This document shows positions 20,684-32,300 of a stretch of DNA of 64,000 nucleotides, piece after piece; within the stretch, counting starts at the first letter, position 1, and every line of letters starts with the position of its first letter. The notes beneath the pieces were generated by a model. It did no database searches and was not told where the DNA came from. It saw only the letters and a program-made list of their open reading frames with translations. The position numbers and the translations under genes are program-made. This stretch comes from Dactylonectria macrodidyma (Eukaryota; Ascomycota; Sordariomycetes; Hypocreales; Nectriaceae): NCBI GenBank assembly GCA_020744425.1, contig JAGMUV010000012.1:682001-746000 (forward strand), read 5' to 3'.

Positions 20684-21037
20684 TTTCTATATATCATTAG
20701 AAAGAGAAAGAAAATGTAAATCTACGAGAATAGTTATGGTGACCCAATGGCTTGATTCAACAACGTTGTAGCTGAGTTCACATGTAGGGTTGAGCAGGCT
20801 TAGTAGTCACTCATACGATAACCGCAGGAATAGCAACAACAACACGATATTGCATTTATTAGCCTATTCTGCTGTATCACTGCGTTAGATGCTGTTTCTG
20901 TAGATAGAAAAGAGATATCCCTTGCACACACATGATGCCTCTTACATAACGGATGATAGTTGCACCACCGGTGGTGCACGAGTCACGTGAGGATATTTGC
21001 ACCATCGATGGTGCATGTATCAAGACCCAGTGGTAAG

Positions 21038-21207
21038 GTGTACATCGGCTCCGAGCTTGCCAAAGAAAGGGGGGAAAAACAAAGGAATTAGATATTGATT
21101 CATATGAAACTGAAACCGGTTTCATATGAAACCGAAACTATACTGGCGTCCGGTTTCATGAAACTGAAACTCACCCCAGTTTCAGTTTCATAGCGTGTCT
21201 ATGCAGC
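21038..21207. repeat. Subterminal repeat cluster of a hAT relic (GAAACTGAAAC type)
   Basis: Between 21100 and 21195 the motif GAAACTGAAAC or its complement occurs repeatedly, with TTTCATATGAAAC palindromes. It follows the 3' side of the hAT tail at 17286-17477 once the MULE is removed, so it is probably that element's terminal region. Confidence 0.5.
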
Positions 21208-21516
21208 ACTGCTCTAGAGTGGTGGTGTCGCATTGAACAACGACGGCAGTTTCCACGCCTTAGCCGTATGGCCATCGATATACTCTCGATAAGTCCTCAG
21301 TCGGCAGAGCCAGAAAGGACCTTCTCAGGCGCTCGTAGGACCGCATCATGGGACCGGCTCTCGATGACGTGCGAGCGGCTGCAGGAAGTTGAGTGTCTCG
21401 GCAACTGGATGCGGAATGGGCATATTATCGGGACTCGGCACGGTGGACTGGGGCTGGTATGCGATCCGGACATTGCTAATGATGATATTGATATAGAAAT
21501 TAGTGATATTGAATAG
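21208..21516 (+). pseudogene. hAT transposase C-terminal fragment
   Basis: The open frame reads EWWCRIEQRRQFPRLSRMAIDILSISPQSAEPERTFSGARR, shown here by its key residues: WW, PRLS, the SAEPERTFS block and a following hydrophobic helix. It ends with an acidic tail. This is the hAT dimerisation region of a family distinct from hAT copies 1 and 2. No catalytic part remains upstream, where the GAAACTG repeat cluster begins. Confidence 0.75.
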
Positions 21517-21589
21517 CGCGGCGATTTTCTGCACTTCAATACCAGATTCTTATCACCAACTTCCTATTTGGGAAGCTGCGATGTCACAT

Positions 21590-21716
21590 GATCATTATAT
21601 GTGAGTTGACTCATGAGTCTGAGTTAAACTCATGAGTGAGTTAGGGCTAGGCCGTAACTCATATGAGTGAGTTAAAAGGGTCGAAACTCATGAGTTAACT
21701 CAAATGCCCAGGTATG
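21590..21716. repeat. Palindromic ACTCATGAGT cluster, likely hAT terminus
   Basis: ACTCATGAGT and close variants (ACTCATATGAGT) occur at least five times in about 110 bp after the hAT fragment. The tract ends with AACTCAAATGCCCAGG, which reversed starts CCTGGGCATTTGAG, plausible for a hAT end. No partner end was found. Confidence 0.45.
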
Positions 21717-22403
21717 TCTCCAGCTGATCACTCATCACCAGCTGATCACTCATCACCTTTGTCGGCTTTAGCTGGTTCTCCATGAACGCATCCAGAGTCT
21801 CTCCCGCATTTGCTTCTGCTCGCTCATGAGATGGCTCGACGTTTCCTGGAGCATCGTCGGGAGAATCTTCTGGATCAGCGACCCGTTGCTACCCACGGCG
21901 CTTTGCGTCGCCTGCTGCAATCCTCCGACCCCATCGCTGGCGTCATTTTCACTCACTTCCGCTTGCTCAGAACCGGCCTTCTTGGACGTTCCGGGCCTGC
22001 TTGTGATCGCTTGCAGGTTCTCCTGCAGTCTCGCTCTCGGTTTCATACCTAGGTCTCTAGGACCGACGCGTGGCGGCCACCGATTCCCCACACTTGACCA
22101 GGATTTCCTCGACGGTCGCGTCCATTTCGTGAGGACACGCCCAACGGCAGTGCCGACGTCTACGCTCACCAGCGAGAAGAAAGAGTGTAAAGAGTGTCAA
22201 GAGTGCAAAGAGCCCCAATCCGAACAATCTGGGGGCTGGCATGGTTCAATGCAAGGGTGGACATGATGAGTAAGCTGTCAATTCAATCCAATGCGAGGCG
22301 AACTTGATGTATTGAATTGATCGCTAGCCTGGCCCGAGTAATTCTGAGATATCTAAGCTGAATAGAAATTGGATACTCGTTCTATGAGCCTTCTCGAGAC
22401 TCT
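21717..22403. other. No recognisable gene
   Basis: Minus-strand frames at 21768-22169 and 22057-22242 overlap in different frames. One contains a single hydrophobic stretch (FGLGLFALLTLFTLFLLA) followed by basic residues. They might be pieces of one degraded gene, but I cannot name it. Confidence 0.3.
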
Positions 22404-23700
22404 TCACACATTAAGGACGCACCATTGCGATAGTTCATCCCCTACTGACTCACCATACAGCCAGTGCAGATCTGGTTGTTCCCCTGAGTTCCAGTACTGC
22501 CCCTCAGGGAGCTGCTCTCGCTCATGTTGTGGGAGTCGACTGTTGCCCAATTGCAACGTCAATGTCTTGACTTTCTCGATTCTTTCTCTCCGAACTTTCT
22601 CCCAGTATGCCAGACCGTCCCCTAGTAAATCAAATGAAGACAGACCGGAGAGCAGTACTGCCAAAGTGAAGGCGTCCTCGATTGCCTGACAAGCACCTTG
22701 GCCCCCCGTTGGCGGTATCGCGTGAGCAGCATCCCCAATAAGAGCGACCCTCTTGCCTCTGGAAATCCAGCTTGGAAGACTAGGAAGGGCATAATAGGGC
22801 CATATAGAAATGGCATCATAGCGCGCATCCTCCAATGAGTACTGTACCAAATCTTGCCATTCACCCATGCCCTCCTTCAACAAGTTACGTAACTTGTGTT
22901 CATCAGTGGCTAAACTCATCCATCCGGCCTTGTCCTGTTCTGGATATCCAAACTGCGTGGCCACGACGATCTCCGACCCATCAAAGCTTTGTGGCAACAT
23001 GAGGAGAGGCCTATTCCTCCCGACAAAGATGGCTGGAAGAGATTGCCTTATGTTAACTGGCAGCGACAATGAATTCTGCTGTATCACTGCGCTAATGGCA
23101 AGCTGACCTGAATACTCGGGGTTGTACTCGGGACAGATATAGTTTCGCACAGCGGAATGGATGCCGTCCGCACCGATAAGTATGCTTGCGTGTCCGACAG
23201 AGCCATCACTAAACTGGAATGTCATGCCTGCTTCGTTCTCATGTATGACGTTGGATATTTGCTTCTCGAAGTGAATCGGGATTGCCCGCTCCCTAGCAAG
23301 ATTTTTGAGCTCCGCGATGACTGTTTCTCGATGGATCCTGATGGCATGGAAGCCGTACTGCGCTTCGCTACCCATCAAGAAACGGTCTATAGTCTGACCC
23401 GCAAAATCTTTGAAATGTATTGTATCGAAGTTGTAGCCTTTGGTTCTGATTTGTGTGAACAAACCTATCTCGTCAAGGATACGAATCGCGTTGGGCGCAA
23501 GCATCAACGCGCCGGGCTTTGGTACGTCACTGGGCCGTAGCTCGTATATAGCGCAAGAGATAGATCTTTGCTGCAACAGCAGAGCAAGAGTGAGCCCCTA
23601 GCGCCATCAATCAGTAAAGCATTTTCAGAGCAGGCATATATCTGTCACAAACCGCAATACCCGCTCCAGCAATTGCAATGTGTACTTTATCGCTGTTCAT
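22404..23700 (-). CDS. FAD-dependent monooxygenase (UbiH/salicylate hydroxylase type)
   Basis: Exon 1 (23700-23653) gives MNSDKVHIAIAGAGIA. A 55-bp intron (GTTTGT...GCTAG) follows, and exon 2 (23597-22404) starts GLTLALLLQQ. The splice therefore completes the Rossmann FAD motif GAGIAG. Other landmarks are the conserved R (AIRIHRETV), the DG motif (IGADGIHSAVR) and the second FAD site (VALIGDAAHAIPPTGGQGACQAIED). The total of 413 aa is usual for the family. Such flavoproteins hydroxylate aromatic or other small substrates using NAD(P)H and O2, and are often secondary-metabolism or catabolic enzymes. The substrate cannot be inferred, since no other pathway gene lies beside it. No lesion is visible, so it is one of the few intact host genes here. 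Confidence 0.9.
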
Positions 23701-25284
23701 TGCGATGAAGCGTAATGTTGTTTCAGGTTCGTCAAGTATAATAGTTTTGCGGCGGTCCAAGTCAGGAATTTTGACAGTAAAGGGTAAAAACTACGCTCCA
23801 CAACGGGGAAGTGATACGCATTCCGTCGTATGGCTGCCTCGGTGCTGCGTGATTGAATTTTGAAGATGTCGTGCTGATGGCTGCTCTGAACTTATAAGCG
23901 TTTGCAAAGTCACACGTCATTATACATACTGAATTGTGTCCAAGAATGATACGCAACTAACCGAGGTTAAAGCACATGCAGGAGAGTCAACCTAGAAGGC
24001 ATCGTGCTGAATGATACTGAACCAGGCTAGCCCATGAAATCCCTGGCTCAAAAAGCAGGCTAAGTTAACCCAATAACAGAAGCAGAATTAGTGCGGCTAG
24101 GTAATAGTGCTGAGTAAACAACACGCTTGCGCGAAATGCAACCCAGCGGCCCATTTCTTGGCGGACTTTTCTCCGTAGTAGGTATCAAACACGCATATTG
24201 CCAGGTACCCACGAACGTATTGGCTCCCCACAGCGAACTGTACGTGTAAGTTGCTTGTCTTTCGAGGTGTACCCACAGCTCTCTCGCGTCTGTACACGTG
24301 GGTCCACGCTGCGGAGAGATAGTATTTAACCGAAGTCCAAAGCTCGTTCTGTGTCGGATTTTTCCGGCATTAACCGCCTTCGGCCACCCTGTTAGCATTA
24401 TTTGCGTCTAAATTGTTGACCTGCGATCCACACGGGGTCGATGCTTCCACATGTCTGGTACAGTCTACGTTGTATGGGACCTACATCGTAGCGTTACTTT
24501 AGCAGCCCTCCTGTGTACATATCAAGATCCTGGAAAGGCAAACTCATCGAATGGGAATTTCACTTTCTTGAGACTCTTCAGCCCGACTCACAGGTACTCC
24601 TACCTGCGACTGCTAGTGCCTTGCTATCGCTCTTCAACTGATCGTTCTGCCTGCCCCGCTCTGCCCATCACTAAATTTGCAGAGCTGTACAGCGAACAAA
24701 AGGCAATAAGAGTGAGGCAAACGGCGGACACGAGGAAAGCAAGGATGCTCATTTCTGGGAGGCTGGCTCGTCGTTCCAACCGCTCGAAGCTTGCAGGTCC
24801 TTAATCCATGTTACGTAGGGGCTAAGCCTTGTGCGCTATTTATTGTACTGGATAATTACACTTTAACCTGTTTAGGAGACATCCCGCGACCCTGCCCAAT
24901 CTGCTAGGCTGAGCTGCTAGTGTTGATGTGTGTTATATGGGATGCAGGGCGGGCACAACGTTCTCACCATCTGGAACCCTGAATCTGCAAACTCCAAAGT
25001 ATTAACAATCAATTGACCTCAATTCTAACCCATCACAGTAAAGTAGAGTCATAACAGATTAACATAACGCGATCAGGTGGATCCAGACATAACAGACTAT
25101 CATAACGCCATCTGCAGGACGCTATAAGAGACCAACGTCAGTGGGCTCATTTAGTTAAAAATTAAGAGGTTCCAGTGCAGCTTGATATGTCGCATTACCA
25201 GCTGAGGCAGAAGGGAATGCGCACTCCACTGGTGCTGTTGCTAATAATGGTTTATGGCCTGAATGTGGCATTGCCATTGAACTA
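23701..25284. other. Intergenic, no gene recognised
   Basis: About 1.6 kb with only short frames of ordinary composition. It would contain the promoter of the monooxygenase on its left side. No convincing repeat was found. Confidence 0.5.
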
Positions 25285-27161
25285 AGTCAGCGCACCCATT
25301 AGATGACCAGGGGCTTAGCTGGACGCCCCACTTATACAATGACCAAAATCCTCATTCAACTTCACTTATATATAAAATAACAACCAAGAGGTCTAATTAG
25401 TCCATTTCAACTGATTTTTTATAAAATAACTAATGAATTTTCTAAATATCAAAAAACTAGCCAATAAAAACAAAGGAAAAACGAGCTATTCTGAATCTTC
25501 AACCTCAGGCGTTTTTATTCGCCTTCTTGCCCTCTTGACATTCTGGATGTTAGAAAATTCCTTATTTGGGTCTTTATAAACCCTTCCTCTCTTCTTAGCC
25601 TTTGATTGGCTTGAATTTCGGTCTTGGACTAGAATTCTGTCTTCTAATTGGGCGTTGTGTAAGTGAAGGTTATCATAACCCCGGTCAATAGCCCGAAATA
25701 GCTGCCTTGTGGTTGGGCTCTTGAGAAGTTCCTTCTTTTTAGAATGGACTAATAAAGCAACGTCTCTCGAAGTCTTAGGGGTTGTAAAAGGGCTGATTTC
25801 AGACCTCTGATTCGTCTTTGGAGAAATGGGGGCTCCTAATTGGACCGTAATTGAGTCCTTAGGATCCTCAATAACGAATTTGCTACCCATTGGCTTTGAG
25901 ATGTTAATTGGCCACAACCCGGCTCCTTTCCAACCCGAACGGATATTTCGAGTAGTAATAGCCTTCTTCCTAGCCTGAAAATAGCATTTTAGAAAGTCTT
26001 CCTTCCTAGTTAGGCCGGCATCAGTAATAGGATTGGCTAGCAGTAAAGCAGCCCGATATGCAGCTTTAAGTGGCCCAAAGACTGATATATCAAGAGGCTG
26101 AAGAACGTGGCTTGTGTGAGGTGGTAAATAGAGTAAATGGACTCTATTGGTCACACAAATACGCATAAAATCAGGCGTTATGTGTGATCCATGCCCATCT
26201 AGGATAAGAAGCCGCTTTTCATTGGCCCGGGCAGGCTTTGAGCCCGGAAGAAAGACTTCCTGCAGCCACGCAAGCCCAATTTCGTTATTAGTCCATCCCT
26301 TTTTAGATGATGTAAATCTCCAATTGGTCAGAAAGTCCAATTCCTCAGGAAACCATTGGTGCTGGACGTCTTTGCCTTTGAAGACGACCAATGGGTCAAG
26401 GCACCTTCCCGTTGCAGAAATAACCTCAAGAATAGATATCCAGTTAAGGTTTTGCGGCTGTTTCTTAATCGTTGATTGAAGCTCTGATTGGCCAACCACA
26501 AGCCCGTTAGATCCGGGCCCTTGGAAGACTCCAATTTCGTCAAGATTCCAACGGTTGCGTTGAGGGATCGATGCGACCTCTGGTTGGCCCAATAGATCAA
26601 AGAACCCGCCAATAGCAGCCGGATTTGCTCCATTTATCCTTTTCCGGTCGATTCCCTTTCCTTTGAGCGTTTTTATTCGCGGGTTGCGGCGCAGGAAGCC
26701 CTTCATCCAGTGTTTTCCGAGTCGTTGGTTGGTGCCGCTTTGGCCTAACAAGGAAATCGCCAACTTCCGGATCTGGCTATGCGTCAACGCCATGCCGAGC
26801 TTATCTTGAAAGATGAGCCAATCAGTGAGCTGGTCTTCCTGATATTTGGAAAGCACCTGACGCCATTCGTGGGCTTCATTGCGGCTAGGTACGCCATTTA
26901 TCTTGCTGTGTAGGGTTGATTTGGGGACTCCGCGCTGACTGGCTGCTTTTCGTATTGATACGCCATTTCTCACATCCTGAATGGCTAGTTCAAGGTCTTC
27001 TTGGGTGTATTTAGGCATAAAAAATAAGGTTATAAGGTTGAATTGACGAATTGAGTGTTATTGAAGGAAGAAACGCGTGTGGCTAGAGACGCGTTGTGGT
27101 TGACGCGGCTGTAAGTGGGGCGTCCAGCTAAGCCCCTGGTCATCTAACGGGTGCACTGACT
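25285..27161 (-). mobile_element. Fot1/pogo-type transposon (1877 bp), apparently intact
   Basis: TIRs of about 50 bp with two mismatches (AGTCAG[C/T]GCACCC..., 25285-25334 and 27112-27161) are flanked by TA on both sides (25283-25284 and 27162-27163). A single uninterrupted transposase frame lies inside. Size and layout match Fot1-like elements. Confidence 0.95.
25486..27018 (-). CDS. pogo/Fot1 transposase (HTH_psq, CENP-B HTH, DDE_1), 510 aa
   Basis: The product starts MPKYTQEDLELAIQDV, an N-terminal psq-type helix-turn-helix (RKAASQRGVPKSTLH). A CENP-B-type HTH follows around residues 60-130 (QLTDWLIFQDKLGMALTHSQIRKLA). The DDE_1 catalytic domain has the three acidic residues in NLDEIGV, LILDGHGSH and LQPLDISVFGPLK. 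The tail is basic with an acidic end. Full family length and no internal stop make it a plausible active enzyme, cutting at the element's TIRs and inserting at TA. Confidence 0.95.
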   Translation of the reverse strand: MPKYTQEDLELAIQDVRNGVSIRKAASQRGVPKSTLHSKINGVPSRNEAHEWRQVLSKYQEDQLTDWLIFQDKLGMALTHSQIRKLAISLLGQSGTNQRLGKHWMKGFLRRNPRIKTLKGKGIDRKRINGANPAAIGGFFDLLGQPEVASIPQRNRWNLDEIGVFQGPGSNGLVVGQSELQSTIKKQPQNLNWISILEVISATGRCLDPLVVFKGKDVQHQWFPEELDFLTNWRFTSSKKGWTNNEIGLAWLQEVFLPGSKPARANEKRLLILDGHGSHITPDFMRICVTNRVHLLYLPPHTSHVLQPLDISVFGPLKAAYRAALLLANPITDAGLTRKEDFLKCYFQARKKAITTRNIRSGWKGAGLWPINISKPMGSKFVIEDPKDSITVQLGAPISPKTNQRSEISPFTTPKTSRDVALLVHSKKKELLKSPTTRQLFRAIDRGYDNLHLHNAQLEDRILVQDRNSSQSKAKKRGRVYKDPNKEFSNIQNVKRARRRIKTPEVEDSE

Positions 27162-27163
27162 TA

Positions 27164-27950
27164 GTGTAACCCAGATTTCCCCAACTTAATCACAATGTAT
27201 TTCTAGGCATCTGTTTAACCATTTCGCTCGCCTATTGAACAGGGTGGGTGTAAGACTCGGAGCTGCCATGCCGCCTGAGTTTGGGTTGGAGTTTGAAGTC
27301 GAGGCGATTGGCAACAGCGGTCGGTATATCAATGTTGCCTAACAGTCAGAGAACTTTGACGGGTTGGTAGGTTGCTTTGATGACTTTGGCTCTTCACTGA
27401 AGTTACCTGCGCCTCACATCGTTGGCGATGAAGCCGAGTTATTTATATGCCCGAAGAGATTCGCAGCGCCTTAAATCAAAGACAGACTTCACTAGTGGAA
27501 TGATGATGATCCATCTTGGGCATAATTAAATTTGCCGTGGCGAAGCAATATTACACGATTAATTAAATCCGAATCAACGACCGCTGCTCGAACAAGATAT
27601 TTTTGTTGCAGTCAATAAAGTCCTGCGAACTGGGCAAGAGAGGAAATCACTTGAGGGCATCGCCGAAACAATCTAAAACGCCGATGCTGTAAGTCCGATA
27701 GTAATTCCAAATTTAGCCAGATTGGGATGGTGGTCTTCGGGAAATGGCGCCGAAACAGGTTAGTTTTGAGCCATGCATCGGACTTAACGCTTGACCCATC
27801 GCCACAAAATCTTATTGGAACCCACCACCTTATCGGCCATGCTCAGCCACCCACCAAGCACGAAATACATACCGGTACAAGTCGGGAAAGGAACTTAAAG
27901 ATCTCGATGCATCACGAGCATCAACTGATTACGTCCGTAGATGTGCCAGG
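27164..27950. other. Intergenic, upstream region of the Zn2Cys6 gene
   Basis: No frame with recognisable motifs. It presumably held the promoter of the following regulator gene. Confidence 0.5.
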
Positions 27951-29317
27951 ATGGTTGGAGTTCCCGGCAGATCGAAGGCCTGCCTTAATTGCCGTGCGAG
28001 GAAACTTAAGGTGAGCAATACAACAGAATTTTGCTGGAACGCCACTGACGACATCCTATACAAGTGTGGGCTCGAGAAGCCGTATTGTGCCCGATGCACA
28101 AGGAACGGACGAGCATGTGGCGGCTATGAACGGCCGCGTATATCTTTGTCCATCGACTTCAACAGGCCGGCACACTGACACAGACGACGTCGCCGTCGCC
28201 GTCGCCGGCTGCAGTTTCCGGGAGGCCACATCGCTGGAGCATCTACGTGCCGCCTCCCGGGGACGATCCAGTCCCTATCCCGAAGTCACCAGACTTGAAG
28301 ATACACGAGCAGAGACAGCTCATCGCTCGATTCATAGACGACTTTTGCCCCAAGCTAGATCCAACCCTTAATGCATGCGAACGCCTGCATCACTACTGGG
28401 TCTACGTTCTGCCGCAGATTCATAGCACCGTCGACTTGCTTGACCGGGCCATGTTGACCCTTTCGGCCGCGTTTCTCGGGCGAATGGTGGGTGATGAGCG
28501 TTTGCGGAAGCTATCCATGGTTATGTACGGGCACGCTATCAGTGATTTGTCCAGAGTCATGTCGGTAGCGAACTTTTGCCCCAATGACGCCGTTCTGGCA
28601 GCAATCATGTGTCTGGGAATGTCCGAAGTAAGTGATATTTGCGTGCCCGGGCCCGCTACTCTTTAATTGGTTGGTAGAGAACTCAGCAAGGACTAACATG
28701 ACTTGAAATCTAGATTTACTCTCCACCTTCGCGGGCTGCAGTAGATCACGGCTGGGTCAGCCATAACAAAGGCGGGGGAGAGTTGCTTAAAGCGCGCGGA
28801 GCGAGCGTTCTGCAGAGTCGACTCGGCATGGGCCTCTTCCTCCACTTCCGAGTCACTGGCCTTTGGACTCAACTTGTCTTTGACGCATCAATTCTGCTTC
28901 AGAGTCAGCCCGGCAACCAGGCCTGCAAAAGCGTGCCTTTCCCATTTGCCGACCGGGGTCTGCGGAGCATTTCCCAAATCGCGAGCGAGAACTCCCTTTA
29001 CGATATGCTAATCGAGCGACTGGTGGATATACCCGGATTGCTGCACGACGTCAATGCCCTGTCTGGGCGTCGTGGTAATGCGATGCTGTTGAGGAACATC
29101 GCTCGACAGGTTTTCTTAAGGGCAGTGACTATTGCGGAGAAGTTACGCAACTGGCTCGCTGGCTTCTCATCAAAATACGTCTTGCCGTACACATGGACTA
29201 TCCCAGCCTCGGAGACAGCCTCCCCATGCCCCGCTAATAGCGACGTGTTTCCGCTGCGTTTCCAGTTCCCGAATTTACTAGCGGCACAGTCCTTGATTCA
29301 TTATTGGGCGGCCATGG
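27951..29317 (+). pseudogene. Zn(II)2Cys6 transcription factor, frameshifted and cut by a hAT
   Basis: Exon 1 (27951-28010) gives the start of the zinc cluster (CLNCRARKLK). The intron 28011-28064 follows, and exon 2 continues CGLEKPYCARCTRNGRACGGYERP, completing Cys6. The frame then runs into TGA at 28176-28178. A two-base insertion (an extra TA near 28139-28142) explains this, because the other frame reads on as FVHRLQQAG... and into the regulator domain (28247 onward). Another intron (28628-28713) joins SE to IYSPPSRAAVDHGW, a typical fungal-specific TF block with HVNG-like SHNKGGGELLKARG. Coding stops at HYWAAM, where the hAT at 29318 begins. The remaining C-terminus is not found on the far side. 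It was probably a nuclear regulator; its target is unknown. Confidence 0.82.
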
Positions 29318-32300
29318 CAGGGTTGGAAATCGATCGATCGATTACAGGCCCTGATCGATCGATATCGTATCGATCAAACGTTCAATCGATCGATTTGATC
29401 GTCGATTGCCACATGCACCAAGGGTGTCCCGGGTAGGTAGCGGTGGTGCGGACCATTCTATCACTAGACGCGTCGCCGCGTCGACCGCGACGCGAGACAC
29501 GTCTCGAAGAAGGCGTCGGGCGAGCGGCCAATTCAGGGGTAGAGAACTCCCTGCGCTTGCGCGATGGTCCTTAGCTGCTGGTCCTCCGCTCTGCTCAATC
29601 GACTTCACAAAACAACCTGTCCAAGTCGACCTCAAAGGTTGGACCCTTACCAGCCTCACAGCATTCGATTTGGTCTCTGCATTCTTTGCGGGGCATTTGC
29701 CATCGCCATGGACTCGTTCGATGAAGAGGTAGAGGATATCGCCTTAACGCCGCCGCCGCCCTCCGAGCCGTTAACCAGTTCGGCCTCGACGAAATCTGCA
29801 CCCAGCAGGTTTCCAGACTATGAGGCTTAGACGACCGATAAATTCAAGCGTTTCCCCGGTTTCACGATATGTCACGACCCTTCTCGAGAGCGGACATGGT
29901 GGTGGCAATTCGGATTCAGAATGAAGGACAACAGGTCGCAACCCCACAAGATCGTATGGATATGCGAGAGATGCTTCCTCCGTAACAGGCTGAAGACTAC
30001 ACATTATGTCTTTATCGCTTCCACTGCAGGAGGCATTGTCCGGCACCTGAGCAGGGAGCATAAGGTCGTGGTTTGTGCCATCTCTCCGCGCCCTGTCTCG
30101 CGTCGCTCGATGATGCGCGCTAACTTGTCAGCCGCCTTCTAGACAAAGGGCAGGCCCAGCTGCCGGTGCAGAACGGAACCTACTTGATATGCTTCACGCC
30201 GACCCAACGAACCCTCGAGACCAGACCCTTCTCGGCAATCTGCATACGTTATTCGATCCGAAGATGAATCAATTGCTCCTGCTCGACTGGCTTACACACG
30301 ATAACCTTCCGTTCAACCTCGTAAACTCTGACCGTTTCAGACGACTCCTTCTCTACAACAATCCGTCTCTTCAGGAAGGCCAGATACCAACAGGCAAGAC
30401 GCTTGTGAATCTGCTATCGAACGAGTACGAACGAGCCCTTGGTCCCCTTCGCACGGTCCTTCAAAATGCAAGAAGTATGATTCATTTTACTTTCGATGGC
30501 TGGACTTCTCGACAAAACACGTCATTCCTTGGCATCAACGCCCACTTTATCGACCGAGATTGGAAACAATGGAGAATCCTTTTGGCTCTGCCAGCCCTCA
30601 GGAAACGTCATACTGGAGCCGCGCTGGCGGATGAAGTTGCAGATACAATATGCACGTTTGGTCTTGAAGACAAGTACCGGCCCGCGCGTCAACTCTTGCA
30701 CTGGCCGGCAAACTGACAGTATTACTCCGTTTCAGAATAGGATACTTCACACTTGACAACGCTACGAACAATGATACGGCAATGGAAGCGCTTGCTGCCG
30801 AGTTCGATTTCGACAAACATGAGCGTCGCATTCGCTGTGGCCCTCATTTTCTGAATCTGACAGTTCGAGCTATGATGTACGGGAGCAAACGAGACAATTT
30901 CGACGAGCTGCTTGCTCACTGGGGCGATAAGGACTTCATGACCGAAGAGGAGCAACGCCAGTTGTCTGACGCTATCAACGAGCTGGCGACCGACGACGAG
31001 TTCGGTGTGCCGAGTATGGAGGAAGACTTCGAGCTCGAAATAGGCGTTGAAGAGGGCGAGAACCAGTACCCAGTCCCCGAGACGATTAACGCCGAGGAAG
31101 TGGACAAGTACCGCAAGTTTGGGCCGTTTGGTAAGCTACACAATATTGGCATTGCTCTTCGAACGAGCAGTCAACTTCTCGAGGACTTTTATGAAGCTCA
31201 ACGGCAAACCGCCCCGACCGAACCTGTCCTTGCTTGGGTTCAAAACGTCTGCACTCGCTGGCAATCCGATGAGGCAATGGCCTCACGCGCTCTGCTGAAA
31301 CGTGCAGCTTTGAACAGGATGCTGTCCACCATCGAAGAACGATGGCTTAGCGAAGGCGGCAAAGAGCGAGACAAATCGGCTATACTGAAAGATAAGCTTT
31401 CGCTTGAGGAATGGAAGGTTGTTGCCGCGATTCAGAAGGTCCTTCAACCGTTCAAGGTTGCCTCAAAGCAACTCCAGGGTGAAGGTGTTGCTGGTCTCCG
31501 CTCAACCGCAGGAGGATTCGATGAGTACTTCCAGGTGGTGGAGATGCTCCTTGACCATCTCGAGCTTGCAGTTCAAGGAGTGGTAATCGAAGAGAATGAC
31601 GACCAGATGATGGAAGAGATTCAATTGTTCGATGATATGGATCCGAAAACCCGGCGGCTTTTGAAGATTTACATCAAGCTCGCGTGGAAGAAGTTAAACG
31701 ACTATTATGGCAAGCTGACCTCGACCGCATACGTAGCGGCAGTCGTGTTTCACCCTTGCAAGAAATGGCGAGCTCTAGAGCGGCTTTGGAACCAACTCCC
31801 GTCTCGCCAAACCTCAGAATGGAAGAAGACGTATGAGAAGAGCTTAAGAGGAGTATGGGAAGAGAGGTACAAGAGCATGGCTCGCGAGGCAGCTTGCAAT
31901 GCCGCTTCAGCAATCGGGAGCAATAGTGGTTTGGACTACATTGAGCGTCGACTGGCATTTAGTCGGTCATTGACTTGTCCTAACTCCGAAGGGCGACAAA
32001 GCAAACGACCAAGGCAGTCAATCGAGTCGCCGGAACAGGACGAGCTGGACCAGTATCTATCTGAGCCACCGGTGGATAACATGGCATACAAAGCAGATCC
32101 GGTTGCTTGGTGGAGGGACGTCGGCGTTGTGCGCTTTCCCCGGCTGTCTTATATGGCTGTTGACTTTCTTACTATCCCCTCGACTTCAGCAGAAACGGAG
32201 AGAGAGTTCAGTAGTTGCGGGAGGATGGTAACACCACTCAGATCTCGCCTACGACGGCATGTTGTGGCCATGGCTCAATGCCTTCGTTCCTGGAGTAAAG

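Larger units (their letters stand above)
17522..21028 (+). mobile_element. MULE (Mutator-like) transposon with 88-bp TIRs
   Basis: Perfect 88-bp TIRs (17522-17609 and 20941-21028, starting GGGTCTTGATACATGC) are flanked by the 9-bp duplication AGTGGTAAG (17513-17521 and 21029-21037). Each TIR holds two perfect 18-bp palindromes around a CACGTG core. The element encodes a FAR1/MULE transposase interrupted by a solo LTR. Identical TIRs suggest a fairly young insertion. Confidence 0.93.

Noticed and set aside
21768..22266. Frames on both strands near the monooxygenase gene
   Set aside because: Mutually overlapping and without recognisable domains; listed only as unassigned.
24060..24398. 112-aa minus-strand frame
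   Set aside because: No motif, overlaps other frames of similar length, no start context or splice support.
28247..28666. Separate small gene downstream of the zinc-cluster frame
   Set aside because: Explained as the same regulator after a two-base frameshift, with introns in the expected places.
29330..29420. ATCGAT array as a simple satellite
   Set aside because: The same ordered blocks occur inverted at 32430-32545, so they are transposon ends.
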